The position numbers and the translations under genes are program-made. The notes under the pieces were generated by a model. It did not search any database. It was not told the origin of the DNA and worked only from the letters and a program-made list of their open reading frames with translations. From DATAMF01 sp964472565 (GTDB lineage Bacteria; Chloroflexota; Anaerolineae; Aggregatilineales; Aggregatilineaceae), in assembly GCA_964472565.1 (NCBI GenBank), contig CAYYNB010000007.1, forward strand, positions 1 through 64,000: 64,000 nt of DNA, given 5' to 3'. Positions 14,984 through 24,293 of this stretch are shown here, one piece after another. Every line of letters begins with the position of its first letter. Within the stretch, counting starts at the first letter, position 1.

Positions 14984-16750
14984 CTATCCATGATTAAGTA
15001 GCGGATCTTTGGGTTGAACGGTTACGGACAAATAACCTGCTCCGGGAATGTAATCACGCAGAATAGAGCCGCCGATAAATTCGCGCAGCAGTGAATTGTC
15101 GGGGACCAGATCGGTAGCCATGGTTTTGAACCAGCCTAAAATGGAGAGCAAACGGCGCGCCTCAATATAGTGGGCCTGACTGGGTTCGACTTGCAGCAGC
15201 AGGGGTTCGGCCATCGGGCGCAGCACAGACAGTTCGTAGAGCAAGGCCGAGTTGAACATGACATCGGCGTTTTCCTGGTAGGGGAAAATATACCGTTTTT
15301 CGCCGCGCCGCACACTCTCCCAGCGGGACAATGTATCGAACGCCGAATAGCCCCGGTAGGTCGCGTCGCGAACAATCCGGCGGATCAAGCGCAGGTCTGT
15401 AGTCGGCACGCGATTGTGGCGATCAATGTTCAACTGAGTCAGGGCTGAAGCATAAATACGGAAAGTCCGTTCGACTGGAATCGACTGGACCAGCCGCGGA
15501 TTCAAACCGTGAATGCCCTCAATGATTAAAATGTGCTCCGGCGAAAGCTGCACCTCATCGCCCGGTTTACGCGTCCCACTGATAAAATCAAAGACCGGAA
15601 TTTGGACGCGCTGCCCCGAAACCAACCCTAACATCTGCTCATTGAACAACGCCAGATCAACTGCTTCGAGTGCTTCAAAGTCAAATTCGCCGTTTTCGTC
15701 GCGCGGAGTTTTGTCGCGGTCTACAAAATAGCGATCCATTTCAAGGGTATAGGGTTTCAGCCCATGCGCCAGAATCTGAACGGCAAGGCGCTTGGAAAAC
15801 GTTGTTTTACCGCTGGAGGATGGCCCGGCGATCAGCGCCAAACGCAGTCCATCTTTGTGCCGCTGGGCAATCTGCCACGCAATTTGTGCAATATGCTGTT
15901 CGTGGAGCGCCTCGTTGATCAGCACCAGTTCACGCCCATGACCATCGCGGATCGCCTGGTTGAGATGCCCCACATCTTCTACCCCCAACAGACTGAGCCA
16001 TTCTTCGGTCTGGTGGAAGATTTTCATCATCTGAGGCGATTTGCTGTATGGGCGGAGCATGGTCGGGCTTTCGCGGCGTGGATATTGCAGCACAAAGCCG
16101 CCTTCTTCGAGCTGGACATTATAGAGAGTCAAATAGCTTGTACTGGGCACCATGTACCCGTAAAAATAGTCCATCTCACCGCGCAGTTCGTAAATCGTGA
16201 GATAATTCTTGGTGCGAAATTCGAGCAGGCGCACTTTATCATCGTCACCACACTCTTTAAAACGTTTCACCGCTTCGTCGAGCGGGATTTCGCGGCGAAT
16301 AATCGGTTCGTCGGCTTCTACTATTTCTTTCATACGCTTTTTGATGGTGTCCAGTTCCGCTGAGGTAAACGGATCGCGGCCCGCGACTTTGCAGAAAAAG
16401 GCCCCACTCGGAAGCGCATAGTCGATCATGAGTTTGGTGTCAGGAAAAATTTCAGTAGCCGCTACGGTGAGCAAAAAGGCCAATGAGCGGCGATAAATGC
16501 GGCTGCCATCGCCCATATCCGTTGTGACCGGGCGAATATGCACATCACGCACCACCGGCATCGTTAATTCGCGCAGTACACCATCGACAATGGCGGCGAC
16601 AATGGGCAGTTCCTGGGGATGATGCTTTACATAAGCCTGAATAAATGACTCCAGGGAAGTGCCAATTGGTCCTTCTAAGATGACTTTATCGGGAAATGAG
16701 ACCTGCACACAGTCGCGCGGCTCGGCTACTTGAATACTGGGCGATTCCAT
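14984..16750 (-). CDS. Uridine kinase-family protein with TGS/ThrRS-like N-terminus
   Basis: The first ~60 residues look like a TGS domain (VSFPDKVILEGPIGTSLESF). Residues ~60-240 resemble the second additional domain of threonyl-tRNA synthetase, although the His pair used there for editing is not clearly kept. Residues ~295-500 are a P-loop kinase of the uridine kinase/phosphoribulokinase type, with Walker A GPSSSGKTTFSKRL and IIEGIHGLNPRLV. This fused architecture is a recognised family usually annotated as nucleoside kinase. It probably phosphorylates a nucleoside; the role of the N-terminal domain is unclear. It is first in a tightly packed operon with the two dynamin genes. Confidence 0.85.
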   Translation of the reverse strand: MESPSIQVAEPRDCVQVSFPDKVILEGPIGTSLESFIQAYVKHHPQELPIVAAIVDGVLRELTMPVVRDVHIRPVTTDMGDGSRIYRRSLAFLLTVAATEIFPDTKLMIDYALPSGAFFCKVAGRDPFTSAELDTIKKRMKEIVEADEPIIRREIPLDEAVKRFKECGDDDKVRLLEFRTKNYLTIYELRGEMDYFYGYMVPSTSYLTLYNVQLEEGGFVLQYPRRESPTMLRPYSKSPQMMKIFHQTEEWLSLLGVEDVGHLNQAIRDGHGRELVLINEALHEQHIAQIAWQIAQRHKDGLRLALIAGPSSSGKTTFSKRLAVQILAHGLKPYTLEMDRYFVDRDKTPRDENGEFDFEALEAVDLALFNEQMLGLVSGQRVQIPVFDFISGTRKPGDEVQLSPEHILIIEGIHGLNPRLVQSIPVERTFRIYASALTQLNIDRHNRVPTTDLRLIRRIVRDATYRGYSAFDTLSRWESVRRGEKRYIFPYQENADVMFNSALLYELSVLRPMAEPLLLQVEPSQAHYIEARRLLSILGWFKTMATDLVPDNSLLREFIGGSILRDYIPGAGYLSVTVQPKDPLLNHG

Positions 16751-16780
16751 ACCATGATTCTCTTTTCGTTCTAGGTTTTA

Positions 16781-16800
16781 AAGGGCGGAGAACCGCCCTT
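16781..16800 (-). terminator. Hairpin after the GH13 gene
   Basis: AAGGGCGG (16781-16788) and CCGCCCTT (16793-16800) form a perfect 8-bp stem with a 4-nt loop, followed on the minus strand by TTTAAAAC. It separates the GH13 gene from the kinase/dynamin operon. Termination is plausible although the T-run is short. Confidence 0.55.
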
Positions 16801-16834
16801 ACCATCTGTCTATTCTGATTATTGACGATTTGGG

Positions 16835-18298
16835 CTAACTGTCCAGAGCCAGTACACCCCCACTGCGACCCGGTACGGTCAGCGTGATGCTGGCGGCTGC
16901 AACCTGGATTGCTTGCGGTTCGCCAAACAGCACCTTTGGTTGGCCGATTCCCCCTGCCAGCACGATCTTGATGGGAGCAGCTTTGAGACCCGTATTAAAG
17001 ACCACCAGCACCCGCTGATCCTGATAGACGCGTTCAAAGGCATACTGATCGGCCTCGGCTAACAGGGTGTTGTATGTACCCCGGCGTAATGCGGCACTGT
17101 TCCGGCGCAGATGTACTGTATTGCGCACATAGCGGTGCAGATCGGTGTCCCAATGGGATTGATCCCAGGGGAATGCGCCCCGCGAACCCGGATCGTACCC
17201 GCCAGTTAGCCCGATCTCATCGCCATAGTAGACGGTGGGTGCGCCCGGCATGGTCATCTGGAAAAGCATCGCCAGCTTGAGCGCGGTTGTGTCGTCATTG
17301 ACCATCGTCAAAAAGCGCGGTGTATCGTGGCTGCTGAGCAGGTTCATCTGCGCGCCGATGATTTCCCAGTCGTAAAGGCTGAGCATGGTTTCGATTGAGG
17401 AGGCAAAAACGGCTGCATCCAGCGTTTGCAACTGCTTGAACCCACCGCCGGGATTTAACGGGGCCAGGGTGCGCCCGCCGAAAAAGGCAATGGCGGCACG
17501 GGTCTGGATATAATTCATCACGGCGTCGAACTGGTCGCCTTGCAACCAGCGCTGGGCTTCGTGCCAGATTTCCCCCACGATATACGTATCGGGATTTTCC
17601 TTACGCACACGACGACGAAATTCGCGCCAGAACTCATCGTCGTCAATCTCGGCGGGCACATCCAACCGCCAACCATCAATGCCAAAGCGGACCCAATAGG
17701 CGGCCACATCCAGAATGAATTCGCGCACCTGGGGATTATCCGTGTTGAATTTGGGCAGGGCATGCAGCCCAACCCATGCACCATAGTTCGGCTTTTCATC
17801 CGTCTGGTAGGCGTTGAGAGGAAATTCCTTCACAAAAAACCAGTCCAGATAGGGGGACTTTTCGCCGCATTCCAGTAAATGATTGAACTGGTAGAATCCC
17901 CGGCTGGAATGGTTAAAAACGCCATCTAACACCACTCGAATATTGCGGGCGTGGGCTGCGTCTAACAATCCACGCAGCGCGTCGTTGCCGCCCAGGATCG
18001 GATCCACCTGATAATAATCGTGCGTGTGATAGCGATGGTTGGAAGCCGACTGAAAAATCGGATTAAAGTAGATGGCGTTGATGCCCAGGTCTGCCAGATA
18101 ATCGAGATGTTCCGCGACACCTAATAAATCGCCGCCCTTAAAGCCATAGCTGGTGGGTGGCGAATCCCATGATTCTAAATTAGACGGTTTTTCTATCCGC
18201 TTACTGGTTGCAAACCGATCAGGGAATATCTGGTAAAAGATCGCATCCTTCACCCAATCGGGGGTCTTAACCGCTCTTTCAACGCTTGTTACTTCCAC
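16835..18298 (-). CDS. GH13 alpha-amylase-family glycosidase
   Basis: This 487-residue (beta/alpha)8 glycosidase has all four GH13 regions: VVLDGVFNH (region I), GWRLDVPAE with the nucleophile Asp (II), VGEIWH with the acid/base Glu (III), and LLSSHDTPR (IV). The start (WVKDAIFYQIFPDRF) and FKGGDLLG segment resemble neopullulanase/cyclomaltodextrinase enzymes, but the N-terminal starch-binding domain of that group is absent. With no signal peptide it should act in the cytoplasm on imported maltodextrins. Start is GTG, with GGGAGG seven bases upstream. It fits with the sugar transporters in this window but is not in an operon with them. Confidence 0.92.
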   Translation of the reverse strand: MEVTSVERAVKTPDWVKDAIFYQIFPDRFATSKRIEKPSNLESWDSPPTSYGFKGGDLLGVAEHLDYLADLGINAIYFNPIFQSASNHRYHTHDYYQVDPILGGNDALRGLLDAAHARNIRVVLDGVFNHSSRGFYQFNHLLECGEKSPYLDWFFVKEFPLNAYQTDEKPNYGAWVGLHALPKFNTDNPQVREFILDVAAYWVRFGIDGWRLDVPAEIDDDEFWREFRRRVRKENPDTYIVGEIWHEAQRWLQGDQFDAVMNYIQTRAAIAFFGGRTLAPLNPGGGFKQLQTLDAAVFASSIETMLSLYDWEIIGAQMNLLSSHDTPRFLTMVNDDTTALKLAMLFQMTMPGAPTVYYGDEIGLTGGYDPGSRGAFPWDQSHWDTDLHRYVRNTVHLRRNSAALRRGTYNTLLAEADQYAFERVYQDQRVLVVFNTGLKAAPIKIVLAGGIGQPKVLFGEPQAIQVAAASITLTVPGRSGGVLALDS

Positions 18299-18365
18299 TC
18301 AAAAGCCTCCCAAAGACAAATTCAAATACAAGGCAGATGGTACCAGGGCTGGCTAGGTGCGGCAA

Positions 18366-20093
18366 TTAGAGATGCTCGTCGTCCTCAATATATTCCGGTG
18401 GGCGAGATTCCGGCATTGTGTTAATTAACTGCTGCTCGGTGATCAGCCGGTTATTCCAATCGGCAAACATGTCACGGTTAACCGCGCCATCCACAGCATA
18501 ACGCCAGCGCTGCCGCCCCACCTGGCGCAGGACGGAGCGACACTGATCGCAGCGCACCACGCGCCGCGCCACCGGGATCCCTAATAAACGATAACGACGC
18601 TCATCGAGATAGAGATGTCCCTCGCCGCATACCGGACAGGTCGAGAGGATAAAACCGTCCCGGTAGCGGTCCATCGTCCCCGCCTGTGCTGCGTAAATTC
18701 CGAGGTAGGCTAAGGCGGTCAAACCCACCCCGCCGAGGATCCAGATGAAAATACCTGATGAAGAACGCTTCTCCGTTGAGGATGCAGGCGGAACGGATGA
18801 CTCGCCTGATCCGCTGGTATTCCCAGGTTCTCCCGCAACAGCGACAGCGAGCGAGGTAGGCGTTCGGGATGGAGTAGCTGTTGATGTGGCGGTCTCTATC
18901 GGTGGCGGTGTGGCTGTGTCCGTAGCTGATGGCGTGAATGTTGCGCTTGGCTGTGGGGTATGCGTTGGCGCAGTGGTGGCGGTATCTGTCGCCGTTGGCT
19001 GCGACGTGGCGGTTGGCGCGGGTGTCGATGTCAGGCTGGGCAGTGGAGTAACAGTATCCGTCGGAAGTTGAGTCGGCGTGGCGCTGGGCGGTTCCGGCGT
19101 CACGGTATCTGTTGGAATAATCACCATGACTTGCGGCTCATCGGTCGGCGTTCGGGATGGGCGCGCAGTTGCAGTCGGCTCAGTCGTCGCCGTTTTGGTC
19201 AGGGTGGGCAACAAGGTGTTGGTCGGCGTCACACTCGGCGTCTGCGTCAGGGTTGGTAATGATGTGTAGGTCGGTGTCGGACTCGGCGTATGGGATGGCG
19301 TGGGGGTAGCTGTCGCAGTGTTGGTTGGCGTGTTGGATAGGGTGAGTGTGGCAGTTGCCGTATCGGTAGGCGTGGGGGTGTCGGATGGTGTAGCTGTAGG
19401 TGTATCGGATGGAATCGGCGGAACAGGCGTAAAACTGGGCGTCAGATTCGGCACATCAACAACTGCTAACGCCTCAATTGGCTCGACCCACACGACCAAA
19501 TCATACCGTATCCAGGCATAACCTTCGCCATAACGAATCATCACCCAATCAACCAATTGATCACGAGCCACCGGATCAACCACATCACCGGTGAACAGAG
19601 TTCCAATGGCGGGATAACCCTGCCCTGGCCCTGAACGGACAAATGCGCCTTCTAATGCCGCATCGACCCAATTGGCATTCGGCGTATAGGTGGGGCCGCC
19701 AGGGGTGTTGTAATAGAGCGGGCGCGGAATCGGTGTACTTTCGCTGGCTGAAATGACGGGCAGCGAATTGACACTTAAGCGCCAATTCACACCATCCCGC
19801 ACCACCCAACCCTGGGTGGTGAGATAAGTGATCAGCACCCACTCACCGTCAGTGCTGCGGGCCAACGGCTGGACCCAACTGCCCAATGGCAGCAGGCCGA
19901 TGACGCCAAAATTAAAACCTGGGCCGCCGCGCACATTGATGCCATCCTGAAGCCGAACCCAGTTGATATTGGGTGTAGCTGTGGGATCAGACTGGGCCAG
20001 CAGTTGATGCTGGACGGAAGCCAGCAGCAGCGCCGACAGAAGAAACAGGGCAATAAGGGCAAGACGAGTGAACAGTCGCATAGCTTTATCCAT
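18366..20093 (-). CDS. SH3b-domain surface protein with Thr/Pro stalk, TM helix and zinc ribbon
   Basis: A signal peptide (RLALIALFLLSALLLASV) leads into two bacterial SH3-type domains (about residues 40-105 and 135-205), each with the WVRLQDGINVRGGPG or WVDAALEGAFVRSGPGQGYP pattern, which often bind peptidoglycan. A ~220-residue Thr/Ser/Pro/Ala stalk follows, then a membrane helix (IFIWILGGVGLTALAYLGIYAA). A cytoplasmic tail carries CPVC...CDQC, a four-Cys zinc-ribbon. The order suggests a wall-binding sensor reporting inwards. The start at 20093 (MDKAMRL) is uncertain; ATG 20081 or a longer frame are alternatives. It is alone between two terminators. Confidence 0.75.
   Translation of the reverse strand: MDKAMRLFTRLALIALFLLSALLLASVQHQLLAQSDPTATPNINWVRLQDGINVRGGPGFNFGVIGLLPLGSWVQPLARSTDGEWVLITYLTTQGWVVRDGVNWRLSVNSLPVISASESTPIPRPLYYNTPGGPTYTPNANWVDAALEGAFVRSGPGQGYPAIGTLFTGDVVDPVARDQLVDWVMIRYGEGYAWIRYDLVVWVEPIEALAVVDVPNLTPSFTPVPPIPSDTPTATPSDTPTPTDTATATLTLSNTPTNTATATPTPSHTPSPTPTYTSLPTLTQTPSVTPTNTLLPTLTKTATTEPTATARPSRTPTDEPQVMVIIPTDTVTPEPPSATPTQLPTDTVTPLPSLTSTPAPTATSQPTATDTATTAPTHTPQPSATFTPSATDTATPPPIETATSTATPSRTPTSLAVAVAGEPGNTSGSGESSVPPASSTEKRSSSGIFIWILGGVGLTALAYLGIYAAQAGTMDRYRDGFILSTCPVCGEGHLYLDERRYRLLGIPVARRVVRCDQCRSVLRQVGRQRWRYAVDGAVNRDMFADWNNRLITEQQLINTMPESRPPEYIEDDEHL
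18780..19440. repeat. Low-complexity Thr/Pro/Ser-coding region
   Basis: This stretch encodes degenerate TPT/TAT/SPT-type tandem repeats, the extended stalk of the SH3b protein. At DNA level it is a run of imperfect GGCGT/GGTGT-like short repeats, prone to slippage and length variation. Confidence 0.8.
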
Positions 20094-20144
20094 ATCTGAA
20101 CGCGTTAATCCTACCATGAGTGCGCTCAGTGAACCAAACAACAA

Positions 20145-20168
20145 GGGCGACTTGTTTTTAAGCCGCCC
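20145..20168 (-). terminator. act operon terminator
   Basis: On the minus strand GGGCGGCTT pairs with AAGTCGCCC across one mismatch (arms 20160-20168 and 20145-20153), followed by TTGTTGTTT. It lies 32 nt after the stop of the last act gene. Confidence 0.6.
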
Positions 20169-20199
20169 TCCGAGAGTATTGATGCGCCGTGCAAAAAGC

Positions 20200-21027
20200 T
20201 TACTGCTGCATCAGATAGGCAATCAAGTCAGCGATTTGTTCATCGCTCAACTGCTCGTCATAGGTTTTGGGCATGATGTCGGAAAAGTCAGCGACCACAT
20301 ACGCGCTCGGATTGACAATTGACTCGTGCAGATAAGCGGCTAATTCCTGATCCGCATCCTGGGCATGGTCTTCCATCCGGTTATTATCACCGATTAACGC
20401 GGGGCCAACGCTATCTTGTTCGCCGTGACAACCAGAGCACGAGTCGGCAAAAACGGTTTCACCCGCTTGTGGATCGCCCACTGCGTCTTCGGTTGCTGCG
20501 GTAGCCGGAGCCTCTTCCGTTCCCTCGACGGCAGGAACTTCAGCGGTACCTTCCGCTGTACTTGATTCACCGCCGATGGAGAGGATAAAGGCAACGAGTG
20601 AATTTGCCTGCTCGTCTGTTACACCGAGACCGGGCATAGGGCGCTCGTAAGGCGGCGCGACAAACGCGTCGGGTTCCACAATCGACTCGTGCAGATATTC
20701 TTCTGCCGACATGTCTTCTTTACGCTCTGGCGCACGTCCAGCCATGAGATTTAGCCCTGGTGCGGCTGGGGAATCTTCCGCCTGGTGGCAGCCGGAACAA
20801 CCCAATGAAGCCCAGAGTTCCTGACCCTCGGCCACCGCCGGATCATCGCTGGCAGAGGTTTGCAGTCCCGCGCCATTGGTGATGGCATCCGCAAGCGCGG
20901 GTTCCTGACCTTGCGGCAGCGTGGGGATCGGTGTTAGGTCTTCGGCCAATTCATTTGTTCCACACGCGCTGAGTACGGCACCCAGCGCAAGAACAGCGCT
21001 CAAAATCATCGAGTTTCGTCTAAACAC
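20200..21027 (-). CDS. Diheme cytochrome c lipoprotein of the act operon
   Basis: The N-terminus has a lipobox (VLSACG), so the protein should be lipid-anchored outside the membrane. Two class I cytochrome c domains follow, each with CxxCH (CSGCH in both) and a downstream Met ligand region (RPMPGLG and DIMPKTY). The two halves share EEYLHESIVEPDAFV/AAYLHESIVNPSAYV and clearly arose by duplication. It is last in the act operon and probably carries electrons between Alternative Complex III and a terminal acceptor such as an oxidase. I prefer the GTG at 21027 (GGAGG six bases upstream); a longer frame to 21054 would overlap the preceding gene. Confidence 0.88.
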   Translation of the reverse strand: MFRRNSMILSAVLALGAVLSACGTNELAEDLTPIPTLPQGQEPALADAITNGAGLQTSASDDPAVAEGQELWASLGCSGCHQAEDSPAAPGLNLMAGRAPERKEDMSAEEYLHESIVEPDAFVAPPYERPMPGLGVTDEQANSLVAFILSIGGESSTAEGTAEVPAVEGTEEAPATAATEDAVGDPQAGETVFADSCSGCHGEQDSVGPALIGDNNRMEDHAQDADQELAAYLHESIVNPSAYVVADFSDIMPKTYDEQLSDEQIADLIAYLMQQ

Positions 21028-21040
21028 CACAGTCCTCCGT

Positions 21041-22105
21041 CTACTGTTCAGCACCGAGGCTGAGAAGATAATTCACAATATCCCATGTCTCGCCCGGCGT
21101 AAGCTGGTAGGCGAATGGGGGCATCGCAATCAAATCGCCGTACTGCCGGCCCCGCGTGATGGTGGTAAACAGATAATCTGGTGACAGCCCTTGTCCAGCC
21201 AAAGGTGGTATGCCGCGCGAGAAGACCTCCTGATTGGCATAATACTTGGTGGCTAAAGAGCTTTGCCCGTCGGCGTTGGTGCCATGACATACGGCGCAAA
21301 ATGTCCCGTAAAGCTGCGCTCCCCGCTGACGAGACACATCGGTATCTTCAAGCCGAGCACTGGCAGGCTGATCTTCGATCAGCGTTGGGCCTTGAATGGG
21401 AATCGACGCAGCAGGCGCGGCCAAACGGGGGCCTTCCTGGTAACTGATGGCAGGGGTATCGACCATCCGGTTGAACCAGGGCATATCGATCAGATCATAG
21501 GTGAATACCAGGGGGATAATTCCCGCTGTCGCCGCGCCGCCGCCCACAAGCGCCCAGAAGATCAGATGCCGGATGCCCTGGGGACGGTACTTGTCGGCAT
21601 CGTCGCGCTTAATGTCCACCGGATTATGTGCGCGAAAAACCTCTTCGACCCGTTCCAGCATATTTTCGCGGGCCTTCACCTGAATGCCAATATAGCCATC
21701 GGTGATACGTTCATCATACATGCGGCGGACGAGAATGGGGAAGGTTCCTTGCAGCAGGAAGCCGATAAACGAGGCCGCCATGATGCCCAGCGCCATAAAC
21801 TCAAAGTACATGATTGCGCTTGGTGGAAAAGGCGTGAGTTCCTGCGCGCCCACGTGGAGCGGGTAAAGGGATGGCGTTACTACAGAGATGAAAAACGCAA
21901 TCAGTGCCCCACCTACCGCCCCGGCCAGGACAAAAGGCAAGTAGTAGGTGCGCGGCGATTTGCGCCCAAATAAACGGGCGGAATAGGGCACATTGGACAT
22001 GATAGTTACGTCTTTGTCCTTGTAGCCCAATTCACTTAACTCCTGCACCGCATCAGCGGCGGGGTTCACATTATCAAACAGGCCAAGCAACATATAGTCG
22101 CCCAT
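21041..22105 (-). CDS. Alternative Complex III subunit ActD fused to ActE-type cytochrome c
   Basis: Residues 1-220 are ActD (DUF3341): an N-terminal soluble part (LLGLFDNVNPAADAVQEL) and two membrane helices (YLPFVLAGAVGGALIAFFI and YFEFMALGIMAASFIGFLL), then a third near residue 195. Residues ~255-354 are a monoheme cytochrome c (CAVCH; Met ligand in IAMPPF), which corresponds to ActE, normally a separate gene. This fusion places the heme domain permanently on the membrane subunit. The start ATG at 22105 follows AGGAGAG. It sits between actC and the diheme cytochrome gene. Confidence 0.88.
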   Translation of the reverse strand: MGDYMLLGLFDNVNPAADAVQELSELGYKDKDVTIMSNVPYSARLFGRKSPRTYYLPFVLAGAVGGALIAFFISVVTPSLYPLHVGAQELTPFPPSAIMYFEFMALGIMAASFIGFLLQGTFPILVRRMYDERITDGYIGIQVKARENMLERVEEVFRAHNPVDIKRDDADKYRPQGIRHLIFWALVGGGAATAGIIPLVFTYDLIDMPWFNRMVDTPAISYQEGPRLAAPAASIPIQGPTLIEDQPASARLEDTDVSRQRGAQLYGTFCAVCHGTNADGQSSLATKYYANQEVFSRGIPPLAGQGLSPDYLFTTITRGRQYGDLIAMPPFAYQLTPGETWDIVNYLLSLGAEQ

Positions 22106-22114
22106 AGCTCTCTC

Positions 22115-23569
22115 CTAGTGATGTCCTTCAGTCCGCGTAGGAAGGACAGCCCGACCAATACGGCGCGTTGTTTGCAGCGCCTGCCCTTCGTGGACTTCCC
22201 AGAGTGGGATGATGGGCGCAACCCGGCTCCACAAAATGTAGAGGAAACCGAGGAAGGCAAAGGTGGCAATCGTGATCGTGATCTCCGGCCAATGGGGGGT
22301 GTAGTTGACCCAATTGAAGGGGAGTTCGGGACGCGACAAAAAGCCGGGAATAATCAGGATGCGTTCCAGGTACATGCCGATCTGGACAAACATGGCGATC
22401 ACAAACATTGCCGGCAGCGAGGTGCGCACCCGTTTGGACCACAGCGTGCCCAGCGGCACGATAATGTTGGCAAACAACATCAGGTAGAACAACGGCCCCA
22501 GGTCGCCCATCAGCATATTCAAAATCGCTTTTTCGGCGGGCAGGTTGCCATACCACGTGACGATCCATTCGTTGAAATAGAAATAGGTCCAGGCAATCGA
22601 CAGGATCATCAGGAAGATGCCCATCGCGTTAAAGTGCTCTTCGCGGATGAAATAGCCCAGACCCATCGCCTTGCGGATGATGATCATACACATAATCACC
22701 GCTGCCACACCGGAAAACAGCGCACCGATGATGAAGAAGGGACCGAAAATGGTGCTGTGCCAACCGGGTTGGACGGCCATCGCAAAGTCCCAGGACACGA
22801 TGGTATGGACCGAGAACATCACCGGGATGATGACATAACACAGGATGTCGGCGAGCTTTTCCAAGCGCCGCCATTCTGCCTCAGTGCCATGCCAACCTAA
22901 AGACAGGGCACCGTATAATTTGCGCCGCCAGCCGGTGGTATGATCACGCGCCATCGCTAAATCGGGGATCAGCGCGGCAAACATAAAGAGCGTGCTGCCG
23001 AGCATATAAGTTGTAATGGCTGTAGCATCCCACAACAACGGCGATCTCCAATTCGGCCACAGTTGGCGCATATTGGGGATGGGAAACATGTAATAGATTT
23101 TCCAGATGCGACCTACATGAATCAATGGGTAAAGCGCCGCCATTGCCAGGCCAAACAGCGTCACCGTTTCAGCAGCGCGGGCAATCGGGCGGCGGAAGTC
23201 CATCCGCATCAGTCGCAGCGCAGCAGAAATAAACGTCCCGGCATGGCCGATACCGATAAAATACACCAGGTTGGCGATATACGGTCCCCACATCACCGAA
23301 CGATTTAAGCCGGTAATGCCGAGACCGTAGATCATTTGGGTGATCCAAACCCCCAAGAGCGCCGCGACAAACCCGCCCAGGCCAAGCACTGTCAACCAGA
23401 ACAGCGGGCCGGTGCGCCGCATGGTTGCCAGCAGCAGCGCATTGTTTTCTGCCGGGGGGCGAGGATCGAGCAGGAGATGTTCATCACGCTGATGTTCGAC
23501 CTGATGCAGCAGTTCTTCATCTTCAGGAACAGGTTGTTCCCAATAGGGTCCGGCTTTACTCTCCAACAT
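22115..23569 (-). CDS. actC: Alternative Complex III subunit ActC (NrfD/PsrC-like)
   Basis: This hydrophobic protein of 484 residues has about ten membrane helices of the NrfD/PsrC type (VLGLGGFVAALLGVW, FISAALRLMRMDFRRPIARA, FAMAVQPGWHSTIFGPFFI). ActC is thought to bind menaquinol and pass electrons to the iron-sulfur subunit. The N-terminus has an acidic cytoplasmic segment with many His residues. The chosen ATG at 23569 follows GGAGAG and overlaps the end of the iron-sulfur gene by 14 bases, indicating translational coupling. No second NrfD-like subunit (ActF) is present in this operon. Confidence 0.9.
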   Translation of the reverse strand: MLESKAGPYWEQPVPEDEELLHQVEHQRDEHLLLDPRPPAENNALLLATMRRTGPLFWLTVLGLGGFVAALLGVWITQMIYGLGITGLNRSVMWGPYIANLVYFIGIGHAGTFISAALRLMRMDFRRPIARAAETVTLFGLAMAALYPLIHVGRIWKIYYMFPIPNMRQLWPNWRSPLLWDATAITTYMLGSTLFMFAALIPDLAMARDHTTGWRRKLYGALSLGWHGTEAEWRRLEKLADILCYVIIPVMFSVHTIVSWDFAMAVQPGWHSTIFGPFFIIGALFSGVAAVIMCMIIIRKAMGLGYFIREEHFNAMGIFLMILSIAWTYFYFNEWIVTWYGNLPAEKAILNMLMGDLGPLFYLMLFANIIVPLGTLWSKRVRTSLPAMFVIAMFVQIGMYLERILIIPGFLSRPELPFNWVNYTPHWPEITITIATFAFLGFLYILWSRVAPIIPLWEVHEGQALQTTRRIGRAVLPTRTEGHH

Positions 23570-24269
23570 GGCTCTCTCCACCTTTTAAGTAATAAACCGC
23601 CGGTTCCGTGCCCAGATGTTCCAGCAATTTTGCCTGCCGTTGATCAGGAAGCCGCTTTGACACTTCACTCTCAGAATCATACAAATCGCCAAAAGTGAAT
23701 ACATTCGAGGGGCACGCTTGCACGCAAGCCGGAACGACTTCACCATCGGCAACATCACGGCCTTCCAGGTGTGCGGCTTCAATGCCATGACGAATACGCT
23801 GGAGACAGAATGTGCATTTTTCCATTACACCTGCTTCACGCACACTCACATCGGGATTGAGCTGCTGGTTGAGCGGTTCATCCCACTGCGGCTGGTACCA
23901 GTTGAAAACACGGACTTTGTAGGGGCAGTTGTTGCCGCAGTAACGAGTCCCAACGCAGCGGTTATAAACCTGAATATTCAAGTGTTCTTCGTCACTGTGA
24001 TAAGAGGCATAAGTCGGGCAAACCGGCTCGCAGGGTGCATTGTTGCACTGCTGGCAAAAGACCGGGATAAAGCGTGCTTTGACTTCCGGGAAGGAGCCTT
24101 CCCAGTAGCGCTCAATGCGAATCCAATGCTGGCCGCGCCCCCGGATCACTTCGTTTTCACTGGCTATCGGTACATTATTCTCGGCGTGGCAGGCGACCAC
24201 ACAGGCCTGGCAGCCTGTGCATTTGTCGAGGTCCACGATCATCGTCCATTTATGTTCATTTTCCGCCAT
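23556..24269 (-). CDS. Alternative Complex III iron-sulfur subunit (ActB2-type)
   Basis: This 237-residue ferredoxin-like protein has four cysteine groups: CTGCQACVVAC, CQQC..PCEPVCP, CVGTRYCGNNCP and CTFC...CVQACP. This pattern fits four Fe-S clusters, as in the C-terminal half of ActB and in PsrB/DmsB proteins. It should pass electrons from the quinol site to the hemes. In most described act operons this domain is fused to the molybdopterin-like domain; here it is a separate gene 24 bases downstream of it. GAGGAG precedes the ATG. Confidence 0.92.
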   Translation of the reverse strand: MAENEHKWTMIVDLDKCTGCQACVVACHAENNVPIASENEVIRGRGQHWIRIERYWEGSFPEVKARFIPVFCQQCNNAPCEPVCPTYASYHSDEEHLNIQVYNRCVGTRYCGNNCPYKVRVFNWYQPQWDEPLNQQLNPDVSVREAGVMEKCTFCLQRIRHGIEAAHLEGRDVADGEVVPACVQACPSNVFTFGDLYDSESEVSKRLPDQRQAKLLEHLGTEPAVYYLKGGESHVGE

Positions 24270-24293
24270 GAAGTACGACTCCTCTATTTTCCA

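Noticed and set aside
18780..19440. Possible CRISPR or tandem repeat array
   Set aside because: The repeats are degenerate, have no spacers, and encode a continuous Thr/Pro-rich protein stalk.
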